A stretch of DNA of 64,000 nucleotides from assembly GCA_963708455.1 (NCBI GenBank), contig CAVPSQ010000004.1, positions 1 through 64,000 on the forward strand, given 5' to 3'. How positions within the stretch are numbered: the stretch's first letter is position 1; every line of letters begins with the position of its first letter. The notes beneath the pieces are model-generated. The model was not told the origin of the DNA, did not search any database, and saw only the letters and a list, made by a program, of their open reading frames with translations. A program made the translations under genes and the position numbers. Positions 38,274 through 46,563 of the stretch are shown here, piece by piece. This DNA is from CAIMUS01 sp963708455. Its GTDB lineage: Bacteria; Pseudomonadota; Gammaproteobacteria; Competibacterales; Competibacteraceae.

Positions 38274-38720
38274 TTACCACCGTTCCGGCAGATGCCGGCG
38301 GATATCGGCGGGCGTGTGCTGGACCAGATTCTTATCAATTGCCTGCGATACCAGCCCGGTCACCTGAGTGGACAGATTGTGCCGCAGATAGCCCAGAAAC
38401 TTCGGCGCTGCCGCCAGCACCAGTTGAGTGAATTTGCTTTCGGTGTGCGCCGTTTCCAGGTAGTCGGCGATTTGCCGGGCGAACTTCAGCGCTTCGTTTT
38501 CCTTGGGATCAAGGTTTTGCTCCATCGCGTGACGGCCTCCCTGGCCGCTGCTGTCAAAAGCGCGACCGGGCAGATCCGAAGTCAGCTCATGTGCATGCAG
38601 CCGCGCTTCGGGATGGGCTAACGAGTCCAGTTCCTGCAACGATCCTCCCACTGCGCTGTCCGCCTGGAAGATGCGCGCTCGACTGCTGTCCGCGACGACA
38701 ACCCAAATGATATTCGGCAT
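38274..38720 (-). CDS. host attachment family protein
   Basis: This 148-residue protein starts MPNIIWVVVADSSRARIFQ, then LDSLAHPEARLHAHELTSDLPGRAF, and ends in ARQIADYLETAHTESKFTQLVLAAAP, LGYLRHNLS, the pattern of the Host_attach (AtsE-like) family related to the eRF1 domain 3 fold. Its role in the cell is unclear despite the name. ATG 38720 has AGGAGT at the right distance; the open frame back to 38915 is not coding-like. It overlaps no neighbour and lies between the kinase pair (convergent) and menA (same strand). Confidence 0.85.
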   Translation of the reverse strand: MPNIIWVVVADSSRARIFQADSAVGGSLQELDSLAHPEARLHAHELTSDLPGRAFDSSGQGGRHAMEQNLDPKENEALKFARQIADYLETAHTESKFTQLVLAAAPKFLGYLRHNLSTQVTGLVSQAIDKNLVQHTPADIRRHLPERW

Positions 38721-38875
38721 ATTGACTCCTTGACCGCTCATTAAACTGCTGTTGGGAAGATTTATTGTAGCGGATTTACCGCCCCTCCTGGCGGCGCAGG
38801 CTGGGTTTTCCAAGCCCGCCCAGCGCCTGCCTGGCCTGTTTCCCAAATCCCACCGTCTCCACTGTCGCCCGGCGC

Positions 38876-39772
38876 TTAAGCGATGCCCCAGTGAAACCCC
38901 AGTAGCCCCAGACACAACAGCAGCCCGAAACCCAACTGAAACCGCGCCGTGGCGGCCAGCAACTGGTTGAACACCGGACCGGGCTGTTCCACGCGAAAGC
39001 GCCGCACCAACTGGAGCGCCCAGGGCAATACCGCCACCGGCAGAATCCAGCCGAAGCCGACCGATCCCAGGGACGGCAATAGAGGAAGAAGAGCGAACGG
39101 CGCCAGCATCAGCAGGGCGTATTCCAGTTGACTGGCGCGGCGGCCCAGGCGCACCGCCAGGGTGTTCTTACCGACCAGCCGGTCGTTATCCAGGTCGCGG
39201 TAGTTGTTGACCACCAGCACCGCCGCCGCCGGCATGCCCACCAGCGCGCCCGCCACCACCGCAGCCCAACTGAACTCACCCGTTTGCAGATAGTACGTGC
39301 CGGTGACGGCCACCAGTCCGAAAAACAGCAACACAAACAGTTCGCCCAGGCTACTGTAAGCGACCGGCCGGGGTCCGCCGGTATAGGCTAGGCCGGCGAC
39401 GATGGACGCCAGCCCTATCGCCACGATTGGCAACCCACCCACCCGGACCAGATAAATCCCGCCCAGCAGCGCCAGTCCGAAACAGGCCGCCGCGCCGCGC
39501 TTTACCTGGGCCGCGGTCAGCCAGCCCTGGGCGGTCGCCCGCGCAGGTCCCAGCCGGGTGGCGTTGCGATCCGCGCCGCGTTCGTAATCGGCGGCGTCAT
39601 TATGCAAATTCGTGCCTGCCTGGATCAGGACGGCGGCCAGCAACACCGCCGCCAGCACCGTCCAGGACAGGGAGCCGTCCTGCACCCAGGCCAGGGTGCT
39701 GCCTACCAGTACGGGCACCAGGGCGACGCTCAAGGTTTTGGGACGGATGGCGAGCAGCCAGTATTTCAACAT
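38876..39772 (-). CDS. menA: 1,4-dihydroxy-2-naphthoate polyprenyltransferase
   Basis: This 298-residue UbiA-superfamily membrane enzyme has eight or nine hydrophobic helices. The first Asp-rich motif is NLHNDAADYERGAD and the second is NNYRDLDNDRLVGKNTLAVRLG, both needed for Mg2+-prenyl diphosphate binding. The N-terminus MLKYWLLAIRPKTLSVALVPV is the MenA start (ATG 39772). It prenylates dihydroxynaphthoate for menaquinone synthesis. No other men genes are in the window. Confidence 0.9.
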   Translation of the reverse strand: MLKYWLLAIRPKTLSVALVPVLVGSTLAWVQDGSLSWTVLAAVLLAAVLIQAGTNLHNDAADYERGADRNATRLGPARATAQGWLTAAQVKRGAAACFGLALLGGIYLVRVGGLPIVAIGLASIVAGLAYTGGPRPVAYSSLGELFVLLFFGLVAVTGTYYLQTGEFSWAAVVAGALVGMPAAAVLVVNNYRDLDNDRLVGKNTLAVRLGRRASQLEYALLMLAPFALLPLLPSLGSVGFGWILPVAVLPWALQLVRRFRVEQPGPVFNQLLAATARFQLGFGLLLCLGLLGFHWGIA

Positions 39773-40048
39773 GGGGTGATCGGAAGAATGGTGAGTATGT
39801 TCGCAGGCCGTCACTTTGAAGTAACACTTGCCGACCCGTCAACCGAAAAATACCGAACAGGGGTCAGGTCTTGCAATCAAGCAAGCAGCCACTATCCCGA
39901 CCTGAGTCAGGCAATTCCGAATGTGATAATGTGAAACCTACTCTTTTTACTCATGCATAAGTATGCGTTCACCCTCCTCTCCCTAGCCCTTCCAGAGGAG
40001 GCTCTTAACGTAGACACGGCGCTACCGATCGCGACAGGGTATAAGCAC

Positions 40049-41005
40049 ATGCAGATTCGCTGCTATCGCATTGAACCGAACACGCCGCTGCAACCGGATC
40101 AGCCGGACGACCTGACGGCCCACTGGTTCGAGGGCAAAGCCAGTTACTGGGTGGATATCGAAGCGGCCAAAGGCAACGAAATACTGACCCTGCTGGCGCC
40201 ACTCAAGCTGCATCCTCTGATTCTCATGCACTGCACGGACCCGCAGCGCTATACCCGGATTCTGTATTTCGATACCGTCATATTCTTCGAATTTCCTACC
40301 CAGGCAGCCGGCGCAGCAGGGCATATCTCGTTGATCATCAAAGCTGATTTTCTGCTGACCTTGCATGCCGACCCCACGCCCGAAATCAAGGAGCTGGCGC
40401 GCCGCCTGCGGGAGAGAACCCTGCCGCAGGGAATGGAGATTCCCACCCTGGTGTACCGCCTGCTGTACAACCTGATCGACCACGATCTGGAACGAACCAG
40501 GACCCTTCGCTCTGCTGTGGAACGGTTGTCGGCGACGGTGGATCAGCAGCCGGACGACGTTGATCTGATCGAAATCACCCACTTGAAACGCCAGGTGACG
40601 CAGTATGAAGCAACTTTCGAAGATCAGTACTCTTGCATCGACTTTTTGCAGGATCTGGAAATGAAGGTGCTGCGCGAGAACAATTTCCGCCAATACCTGC
40701 GTGACTTGCTGGGTTATCTCAAGTATGCCGACCGCTTGATGGGACGGCTCGAAACCCGGCTGGAGCAGGCGCATCAGCACTATATGATCCGTATCCAGGA
40801 GCGCATCCAGCGGCGCATCAATCTGCTCTCGATCATCACCAGCATCTTCATGCCGCTGACCTTCGTCGCCGGCATCTATGGCATGAACTTTCACTTCATG
40901 CCGGAATTGAACTGGTGGCTCGGCTATCCGCTGGTGTTGCTGCTGATGGTCGGCATCGCCGGGCTGCAATTATGGCTGTTCTGGCGCGGCGGCTGGTTTG
41001 ATTGA
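40049..41005 (+). CDS. CorA family divalent-cation transporter
   Basis: This 318-residue protein has a large soluble N-terminal domain (to about residue 250), a long helix, and two C-terminal membrane segments: LLSIITSIFMPLTFVAGIYGMNF with the CorA selectivity motif GMNF, and YPLVLLLMVGIAGLQLWLFW. It ends just after the second helix, as in CorA/ZntB proteins. ATG 40049 (MQIRCYRIEP) is taken as start; an ATG at 39953 would add 32 residues. The ion (Mg2+, Co2+, Zn2+) is not decidable here. Confidence 0.85.
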   Translation: MQIRCYRIEPNTPLQPDQPDDLTAHWFEGKASYWVDIEAAKGNEILTLLAPLKLHPLILMHCTDPQRYTRILYFDTVIFFEFPTQAAGAAGHISLIIKADFLLTLHADPTPEIKELARRLRERTLPQGMEIPTLVYRLLYNLIDHDLERTRTLRSAVERLSATVDQQPDDVDLIEITHLKRQVTQYEATFEDQYSCIDFLQDLEMKVLRENNFRQYLRDLLGYLKYADRLMGRLETRLEQAHQHYMIRIQERIQRRINLLSIITSIFMPLTFVAGIYGMNFHFMPELNWWLGYPLVLLLMVGIAGLQLWLFWRGGWFD

Positions 41006-41117
41006 AGCGCTCGCCGGGTCCACGATTGCGCCCTGAAAATTACTGGCTGGCAAGGGATTTATCTTTTGCCGCTGCACTTGTGCGAAAATATTGAAGGAAT
41101 CACTAGAGGTCATACGA

Positions 41118-42350
41118 ATGAAAGCTATTCTCGAAGGTCTGCGGATCGTGGAGGGCTCGGCATTTGTGGCCGCGCCGCTCGGCGGAATGATGCTGGCGCA
41201 ACTGGGCGCCGATGTTATACGCTTCGATCCTATTGGGGGCGGACTGGACTACAAGCGTTGGCCGGTAACCCTGGATGGCCAGAAAAGCCTGTTCTGGGCC
41301 GGTCTCAACCGGGGCAAACGCTCTATCGCTATCGATTTTCGCAAGCCGCGCGGCCAGGAAATCCTCACCCAACTGATCTGCGCACCGGGCGAAAACGCCG
41401 GGCTGTTCGTAACCAACTTTCCCGCGCGCGGCTGGCTGGATTATGAAACCTTGAAGGCCCACCGTGACGATCTCATTATGGTCAATCTGCTGGGGCGGCG
41501 GGACGGCACCTCCGAGGTCGATTACACGGTCAACCCGCAAGTCGGCTTTCCCCTGATCACCGGCCCCCGGCTGTGGCCCCGTCCGGTCAACCATCTGTTG
41601 CCCGCCTGGGATTGCATCGCCGGACAAATGACTTCCCTAGGGCTGCTGGCCGCCGAGCGGCAGCGGCGGCTGACCGGGGAAGGGCAACTAGTCAAACTTG
41701 CCCTGAAAGATGTGGCCCTGGCCATGCTGGGTAATCTGGGTTACCTGGCCGAGGTCATGATCAACGACGTCGACCGCTCCAAGGATGGCAACTACCTGTA
41801 CGGCGGTTATGGCCGCGACTTCGGCACCCTGGATGACAAGCGACTCATGGTGGTGGGTCTGACCCCGTCGCAATGGGCCAATCTGCGCAAAGCCAGCAAC
41901 CTGGGCGAAGACCTGGACGCGCTGGCGAAAAAACTGGGTCTGGATTTCAGCAAGGAAGGCGACCGCTTCCGCGGTCGCCGGCAGATTTCTGAAGTGCTCG
42001 AACCCTGGTTCCGCACCCGCACTCTGGCGGAAGTCCGTAAGGTGTTGGACAAGTGTAACGTCACCTGGTCCGAGTATCGCAGCATGCGCCAGGTGATCGA
42101 CCGCGACCCTGACTGTTCGACCGGAAATCCGATGTTTGGCATGGTCGACGAGCCAGGCATCGGCTCGTACCTGGTCCCCGGTTCGCCGTTCGACTTCGGC
42201 AAGGCCGACCGGCTGCCTGTCAAGCCCGCGCCAGTAGTGGGCCAACATACCGACGAAATCCTGCTCGATATACTGCAATTGAGCAGCGGCGAGATCGGCC
42301 GTTTGCACGAAGAGGGTATCGTCAGCGGTCCCCAGGAAGAGACCGGCTGA
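41118..42350 (+). CDS. mct: 2-methylfumaryl-CoA isomerase / mesaconyl-CoA C1:C4 CoA transferase (family III CoA transferase)
   Basis: This 410-residue family III CoA transferase has GLRIVEGSAFVAAPLGGMML, then AQLGADVIRFDPIGGGLDYK, RWPVTLDGQKSLFWAGLNRG, TNFPARGWLDY and YTVNPQ-G-P-ITGP. These are the blocks of Mct from the 3-hydroxypropionate bi-cycle, and they differ from formyl-CoA or carnitine transferases. The expected catalytic Asp is Asp165 in LLPAWDCIAGQM. It would move CoA intramolecularly from C1 to C4 of mesaconate. No other bi-cycle genes are in the window, so the pathway role (glyoxylate/propionyl-CoA assimilation) is inference. ATG 41118 is the family start. Confidence 0.85.
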   Translation: MKAILEGLRIVEGSAFVAAPLGGMMLAQLGADVIRFDPIGGGLDYKRWPVTLDGQKSLFWAGLNRGKRSIAIDFRKPRGQEILTQLICAPGENAGLFVTNFPARGWLDYETLKAHRDDLIMVNLLGRRDGTSEVDYTVNPQVGFPLITGPRLWPRPVNHLLPAWDCIAGQMTSLGLLAAERQRRLTGEGQLVKLALKDVALAMLGNLGYLAEVMINDVDRSKDGNYLYGGYGRDFGTLDDKRLMVVGLTPSQWANLRKASNLGEDLDALAKKLGLDFSKEGDRFRGRRQISEVLEPWFRTRTLAEVRKVLDKCNVTWSEYRSMRQVIDRDPDCSTGNPMFGMVDEPGIGSYLVPGSPFDFGKADRLPVKPAPVVGQHTDEILLDILQLSSGEIGRLHEEGIVSGPQEETG

Positions 42351-42386
42351 ACGAACAGAAAATCAGCAAAATAAATTAGCAAAATA

Positions 42387-42432
42387 GGGTCAGATTTGAA
42401 TTTTTTGTGCAGTGATCAATTCGAGTCTGACC
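42387..42432. repeat. short palindromic repeat, copy 1
   Basis: The arms GGGTCAGATTTGAATT (42387-42402) and AATTCGAGTCTGACC (42418-42432) are inverted copies. A related palindrome is at 42889-42938, and a lone arm-like GGGGTCAGGTCTTGCA is near 39858. It resembles a REP/MITE unit. Confidence 0.65.
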
Positions 42433-42477
42433 TTGATTTTTAGTTTGTTTGTTTATTTTTTCCGGTTGGAGATCGGA

Positions 42478-42837
42478 TCACAACCCGAATTCCTGTTCGA
42501 CGCCCTGGGCTCCGGTTTCCACGGATTGCTTCAGGTCGAGCGGTTGGCCGGAGGGGGTCTGTTTGAGCCCCAGGATCTCTTCCGCCGCGTTCGCCATCGG
42601 ATCGTTAGCCGGGATGCAGGCTTGTTCATTGAAATGGCTGGAGTCGGCGCAATCGTTACTCGTATACGCCGGTGGGGGCGAGGGTGGAGCCGGCGGAGGA
42701 ATGCACACCGTTTCGCTTTTGAATCCGCCCTGAGAATTGCAGTTGTTTACCTGATTGGTTTGAGCCGGAGAACTGGCGGCGCATGCCTGCAACAGCACTA
42801 CAGCGCCGGATAAAGCGAAAACTGATTTGAAACTCAT
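42478..42837 (-). CDS. small putative lipoprotein
   Basis: This 119-residue protein has a lipoprotein signal peptide: MSFKSVFALSGAVVLLQAC, with the lipobox LLQAC (Cys19). The mature part is Pro-rich (IPPPAPPSPPPAY) with four further cysteines that could form disulfides, and is otherwise low-complexity. No family is recognised. It lies between two copies of a palindromic repeat (42387, 42889), which suggests that this little locus was moved or rearranged. Confidence 0.6.
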   Translation of the reverse strand: MSFKSVFALSGAVVLLQACAASSPAQTNQVNNCNSQGGFKSETVCIPPPAPPSPPPAYTSNDCADSSHFNEQACIPANDPMANAAEEILGLKQTPSGQPLDLKQSVETGAQGVEQEFGL

Positions 42838-42888
42838 TAGAAATACCCGATATTTTCGTCTGAGAATACCAGACTATCAAAAAAGGGG

Positions 42889-42938
42889 GGTCAGACTCGA
42901 ATTTTTTTGCACCTTCCTGTACATTTAGAGTCTGATCC
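42889..42938. repeat. short palindromic repeat, copy 2
   Basis: The arms GGTCAGACTCGAAT (42889-42902) and ATTTAGAGTCTGATCC (42923-42938) are inverted copies of the same unit as at 42387-42432. Confidence 0.65.
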
Positions 42939-42958
42939 TACTTTTCAGGTGAGTGGCT

Positions 42959-43348
42959 ATGCTGCGACTATCAGCGGTAATCATCGGCGTCGGTTTGGCG
43001 TTACCGGTCTGGGCCGGCGGTTTGCAGGTCAAGGATTATCAGGGCGCGCCCTATGTCAGCGGCGGCGTCGGTCAGGAGGAACAGCAGGCGCTGCAAGCTA
43101 TGGAGCGGCGCTTCAATCTGAAGGTGGTCTTCGCTGCTGAGGGTGGCGCCTATTTAAGTGCAGTCGGCGTGGTCATCCGCAATCAGCACAACAATATCGT
43201 GTTGCAGGCCGAGTCCGAAGGTCCCTGGTTATACGCCACCCTGCCGGCGGGCTCCTACACGGTGCAGGCGATCAGCGCGGGCAAAGCGATCGAACAACGG
43301 GTTGAAGTGGGCAAGAAGGCGCTGAGCGAGACGGTCCTGCGGTGGTGA
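42959..43348 (+). CDS. exported protein with carboxypeptidase-regulatory-like (transthyretin-type) domain
   Basis: This 129-residue protein has a signal peptide (MLRLSAVIIGVGLALPVWA, cut before GG) and then a beta-rich domain. The segment NNIVLQAESEGPWLYATLPAGSYTVQAISAGK matches the end of carboxypeptidase-regulatory/transthyretin-like domains (the L-P-x-G-x-Y-x-V pattern). The function is unknown. ATG 42959 is chosen over a GTG two codons earlier. Confidence 0.65.
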   Translation: MLRLSAVIIGVGLALPVWAGGLQVKDYQGAPYVSGGVGQEEQQALQAMERRFNLKVVFAAEGGAYLSAVGVVIRNQHNNIVLQAESEGPWLYATLPAGSYTVQAISAGKAIEQRVEVGKKALSETVLRW

Positions 43349-43414
43349 GGCTGGAGCGTGCCATTTATCCGCAGATAACGCAGAACACGCAGATAACATA
43401 GTAAAAATAAAAAG

Positions 43415-44503
43415 TTATGATTTGACAGGCGGTTGATGTCCTTGCCTGGCCGCCTGTTCCGCCAGCGCCCAGGCGACATGCTCCCGCACCAGTTCGGAGG
43501 GGTGTTCCGCACGGGCTTGCAACGCGGTGAGCACCGCCGCTGACAGCGGCGCATTGCCCAGAGCCACGGCGATATTGCGCAGCCAGCATTCATAGCCGAT
43601 GCGACGGAGGGCCATGCCGGCGGCGCGCTGCTGGAATTGCGCTTCGCTCCAGGCGAACAGATCTACCAGGCGGGCGCTGTCCAGACCATGCCGGGGCAGG
43701 AAGTCAGTTTCAGGCGTTGGCCGGGCGAAACGGTTCCAGGGACAGATCAGTTGACAATCGTCACACCCGTAGATGCGATTGCCGAGCGCGCGGCGAAATT
43801 CCACCGGGATGGGACCGTGCAACTCGATGGTGTGATAGGAAATGCAGCGCCGCGCATCCACTCGATAGGGCGCGACGATGGCGCGGGTCGGACAGATGTC
43901 GAGGCAGGCGCGGCAACGGCCGCAATGCGCACTGGCGGGCGCATCCACCGGCAGGGGCAGATCGACATACAATTCTCCCAGAAAGAACCAGGAGCCGGCC
44001 TGCCGGTCCAGCAGATTGCTGTGTTTGCCGATCCAGCCCAGTCCCGCCTGCTGCGCCAGCGCCTTTTCCAGCACCGGGGCGCTGTCGGCGAACGCCCGGT
44101 AAGCGAACGGTCCGACGGCGGCGGCGATGCGTTCGGCCAACTGCTGCAAGCGCCGGCGCAGCAGCTGGTGATAATCCCGTCCCAGCGCGTAGCGGGAGAC
44201 GTAGGCCAGAGTCGGGTCCTGCAGTACCGTGGCCGGCGCGGCGCCGTGCGGCGGCAGATAGTCCAGCCGCGCCGAGATGACCCGCTGGGTGCCGGGGATC
44301 AGTTCGGCCGGGCGGCTGCGGCGCACCCCGTGGCGGGCCATATAATCCATGTCACCGTGGCAGCCGGCGGCCAGCCAGTCTAACAGGTGCGTTTCGTGTT
44401 CGCCCAGTGCGGTGGCAGCGATACCGATTTTCTGCAAGCCCAGTTCCTGGCCCCACTGTTTGATCCGGTTCGCCAAAGCGGTTAACTCGAGTGCGGCAAA
44501 CAT
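43415..44503 (-). CDS. queG: epoxyqueuosine reductase
   Basis: QueG reduces epoxyqueuosine to queuosine in tRNA, using cobalamin and two 4Fe-4S clusters. The 362 residues show the N-terminal cobalamin-domain segments, YALGRDYHQLLRRRLQQLA, the ferredoxin part CGRCRACLDICPTRAIV, and the second cluster CDDCQLICPWNRFA. The C-terminal HEAT-like repeats (YECWLRNIAVALGNAPLS and HPSELVREHVAWALAEQ) are complete. It is divergent from nnr-tsaE, the usual neighbours. Confidence 0.95.
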   Translation of the reverse strand: MFAALELTALANRIKQWGQELGLQKIGIAATALGEHETHLLDWLAAGCHGDMDYMARHGVRRSRPAELIPGTQRVISARLDYLPPHGAAPATVLQDPTLAYVSRYALGRDYHQLLRRRLQQLAERIAAAVGPFAYRAFADSAPVLEKALAQQAGLGWIGKHSNLLDRQAGSWFFLGELYVDLPLPVDAPASAHCGRCRACLDICPTRAIVAPYRVDARRCISYHTIELHGPIPVEFRRALGNRIYGCDDCQLICPWNRFARPTPETDFLPRHGLDSARLVDLFAWSEAQFQQRAAGMALRRIGYECWLRNIAVALGNAPLSAAVLTALQARAEHPSELVREHVAWALAEQAARQGHQPPVKS

Positions 44504-44578
44504 GACGATGTGACTGGATTTTTGGCTGGAAATAGAGTTATTTTCCCGTATTCGTCACTATCAGGGGAGACTGGCGCC

Positions 44579-46066
44579 ATGCGCGAATTGCCCACTGCGC
44601 TTTATCGGGCCGTCCAGGTGCGGGAACTGGACCGCATCGCTATCGAAGAACACGGTATTCCAGGCTATACGCTGATGTCGCGGGCCGGCGCGGCCGCCTT
44701 CGCCGCGTTGCAGGAACGCTGGCCGCAGGCGCAACGCTTGGCGGTGGTGTGCGGCGGCGGCAACAATGGCGGCGACGGTTATGTGGTGGCGCGACTGGCC
44801 CGGCAGGCCGGTTTTACCGTACACGTGCTGACGCTGAGCGCGCCCGAGCAATTACAGGGCGACGCCCTGACCGCCTGCGAAGACGCCCGCGCCGCCGGCG
44901 TCGCTATCGAGCCGTTCGCCGCCGCGCGGTTGCACGGAGCCGATGTCATCGTCGACGCTATCCTGGGAACCGGTCTGGAACGGGAAGTGTCCGGCGGCTG
45001 GCGGGACGCCATCGCCGCGATCAACGACCACAGAGCCGGCATCCTGGCCATCGATATTCCCTCTGGATTGCATGCCGATTGCGGCGCCGTCATGGGCAGC
45101 GCCATTCAGGCCGATGCGACGATCACCTTTATCGCCCTCAAACAGGGGCTGTTCACCGGCCAGGGCCCCCGCTATTGCGGCGCAGTGTTGTTCGACGATC
45201 TGGGCGTGCCCCCCGCTATTTACTCGGCCATCCACCCCGCTTGCCGGCGCTATGCCGGCGCGGATTTGACCGATCTACTGCCACGCCGGCCGCGCAGTGC
45301 CCACAAGGGCAATCACGGCCACGTGCTGGTGGTGGGCGGCGAACTGGGCATGGCCGGTGCGGCGCGCATGGCCGCTGAGGCCGCTGCCCGTTGCGGTGCC
45401 GGCCTGGTCAGCATAGCCACTCGCCAGGTACACGCCGTCGCACAAGCAGCGGTGCGGCCCGAACTCATGTTCCGGGGTGTGGAGGATAGCGACGCTTTGG
45501 GCGAGTTGCTGGAGCGCGCCAGCGTAGTCGCTGTGGGTCCGGGGCTGGGACGGAACGACTGGGGCCGGCTGATGCTGGCGGTCGCGCTGGACAGTGATTT
45601 ACCCCTGGTGGTGGACGCCGACGCCTTGAACCTGCTGGCGGAAAATCCGTTCAGGCGGGACAACTGGGTGTTGACTCCCCATCCCGGCGAGGCGGCGCGG
45701 CTGCTGCAAACCACCGCCTCCCAGGTGGAAGCCGACCGTTTCACCGCCGTGGCGGAACTGGCTTTGCGTTATGGCGGCGTCTGCGTGCTGAAGGGAGCGG
45801 GTTCGCTGATCGCGCAGCAATCCGAAGGCATCGCCGTCTGTAGCAGCGGCAACCCCGGCATGGCGACCGGCGGCATGGGCGATGTGCTGACCGGCATCAT
45901 CGCCGGTCTACTGGCGCAGGGCCTGACTGGCTGGCAGGCGGCACTGGCCGGCGTCTACATTCACGGCCGTGCCGGCGACCGGGCGGCGGAAAGCGGGGAA
46001 CGGGGTCTGCTGGCGACGGACCTGATGCCCTTGCTGCGCAAGCTGGTCAATCCGCCGCACGCATGA
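44579..46066 (+). CDS. nnr: bifunctional NAD(P)HX epimerase / ADP-dependent dehydratase
   Basis: This 495-residue fusion repairs hydrated NAD(P)H. The N-terminal YjeF epimerase domain has YTLMSRAGAAAFAAL, VVCGGGNNGGDGYVVARLA and ILAIDIPSGLHADCG. The C-terminal ribokinase-like dehydratase has KGNHGHVLVVGGELGMAGAA, VAVGPGLGRNDWG, DADALNLL, LTPHPGEAARLL and GNPGMATGGMGDVLTGIIAG. ATG 44579 with GGGGAG upstream is the start. Its stop overlaps the tsaE start by 4 bases, as in many gammaproteobacteria. Confidence 0.95.
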   Translation: MRELPTALYRAVQVRELDRIAIEEHGIPGYTLMSRAGAAAFAALQERWPQAQRLAVVCGGGNNGGDGYVVARLARQAGFTVHVLTLSAPEQLQGDALTACEDARAAGVAIEPFAAARLHGADVIVDAILGTGLEREVSGGWRDAIAAINDHRAGILAIDIPSGLHADCGAVMGSAIQADATITFIALKQGLFTGQGPRYCGAVLFDDLGVPPAIYSAIHPACRRYAGADLTDLLPRRPRSAHKGNHGHVLVVGGELGMAGAARMAAEAAARCGAGLVSIATRQVHAVAQAAVRPELMFRGVEDSDALGELLERASVVAVGPGLGRNDWGRLMLAVALDSDLPLVVDADALNLLAENPFRRDNWVLTPHPGEAARLLQTTASQVEADRFTAVAELALRYGGVCVLKGAGSLIAQQSEGIAVCSSGNPGMATGGMGDVLTGIIAGLLAQGLTGWQAALAGVYIHGRAGDRAAESGERGLLATDLMPLLRKLVNPPHA

Positions 46067-46524
46067 GCGACTGGCCGCTGCCATCCCCGGCGGCCACCGA
46101 GGCACTGGGCGCCCGACTGGCCGGTGCGGTCGCGCCGGGCAGCATCGTGTATCTGTGCGGCGAGTTGGGCGCAGGTAAGACCACCCTGGTGCGCGGCTGG
46201 CTGCGCGCGCTCGGTCATACGGGTGCGGTGCGCAGTCCGACCTATACGCTGGTGGAACCTTATACGGTGGGAGACCGGCAAATCGTTCACCTGGATCTGT
46301 ACCGGCTGGCCGACTCCGGGGAACTGGAATTCCTGGGCCTGCGGGACTTCCTGGACGGCCGCACTGTCGTGCTGGTGGAATGGCCGGAGCGGGGGCGTGG
46401 GGTGTTGCCGCCGCCGGATTTGACCGTGGAACTGCGCTATGCCGGGGAGGGACGGACCGGGCGATTGCACGCCCATTCCGCCAGAGGCGAGGCGGCCTTT
46501 GCCGCCTGCCGGGATGGGGTGTGA
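46063..46524 (+). CDS. tsaE: tRNA threonylcarbamoyladenosine biosynthesis ATPase TsaE, 3' end altered
   Basis: TsaE is the ATPase partner of TsaB/TsaD in t6A synthesis. The 153 residues show Walker A CGELGAGKTTLVRGWLRALG, SPTYTLVEPY, HLDLYRLADSGELEFLGLRD and the Walker B-like VVLVEWPERG. The last codons (CRDGV, stop) come from an inserted mobile element: the 9 bases GCCGGGATG at 46508-46516 recur at 61970-61978, where the original ending would continue CRDDLV and stop. The protein is therefore almost intact; only the last one or two residues changed. Confidence 0.93.
   Translation: MSDWPLPSPAATEALGARLAGAVAPGSIVYLCGELGAGKTTLVRGWLRALGHTGAVRSPTYTLVEPYTVGDRQIVHLDLYRLADSGELEFLGLRDFLDGRTVVLVEWPERGRGVLPPPDLTVELRYAGEGRTGRLHAHSARGEAAFAACRDGV
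46508..46516 (+). repeat. left 9-bp direct repeat (target-site duplication)
   Basis: GCCGGGATG lies immediately before the left ISKra4 end and is repeated at 61970-61978 after the right end. Confidence 0.8.
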
Positions 46525-46563
46525 TTCAAAGTGATGCAGGCCCCATAATACCGCACTACCTAC
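46517..46563 (+). mobile_element. left-end fragment of an ISKra4-family element
   Basis: 47 bases identical to 60555-60601, starting with the terminal inverted repeat GGGTGTGATTCAAAGTGATG. It is cut off by the IS701-family element at 46564. Confidence 0.85.
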
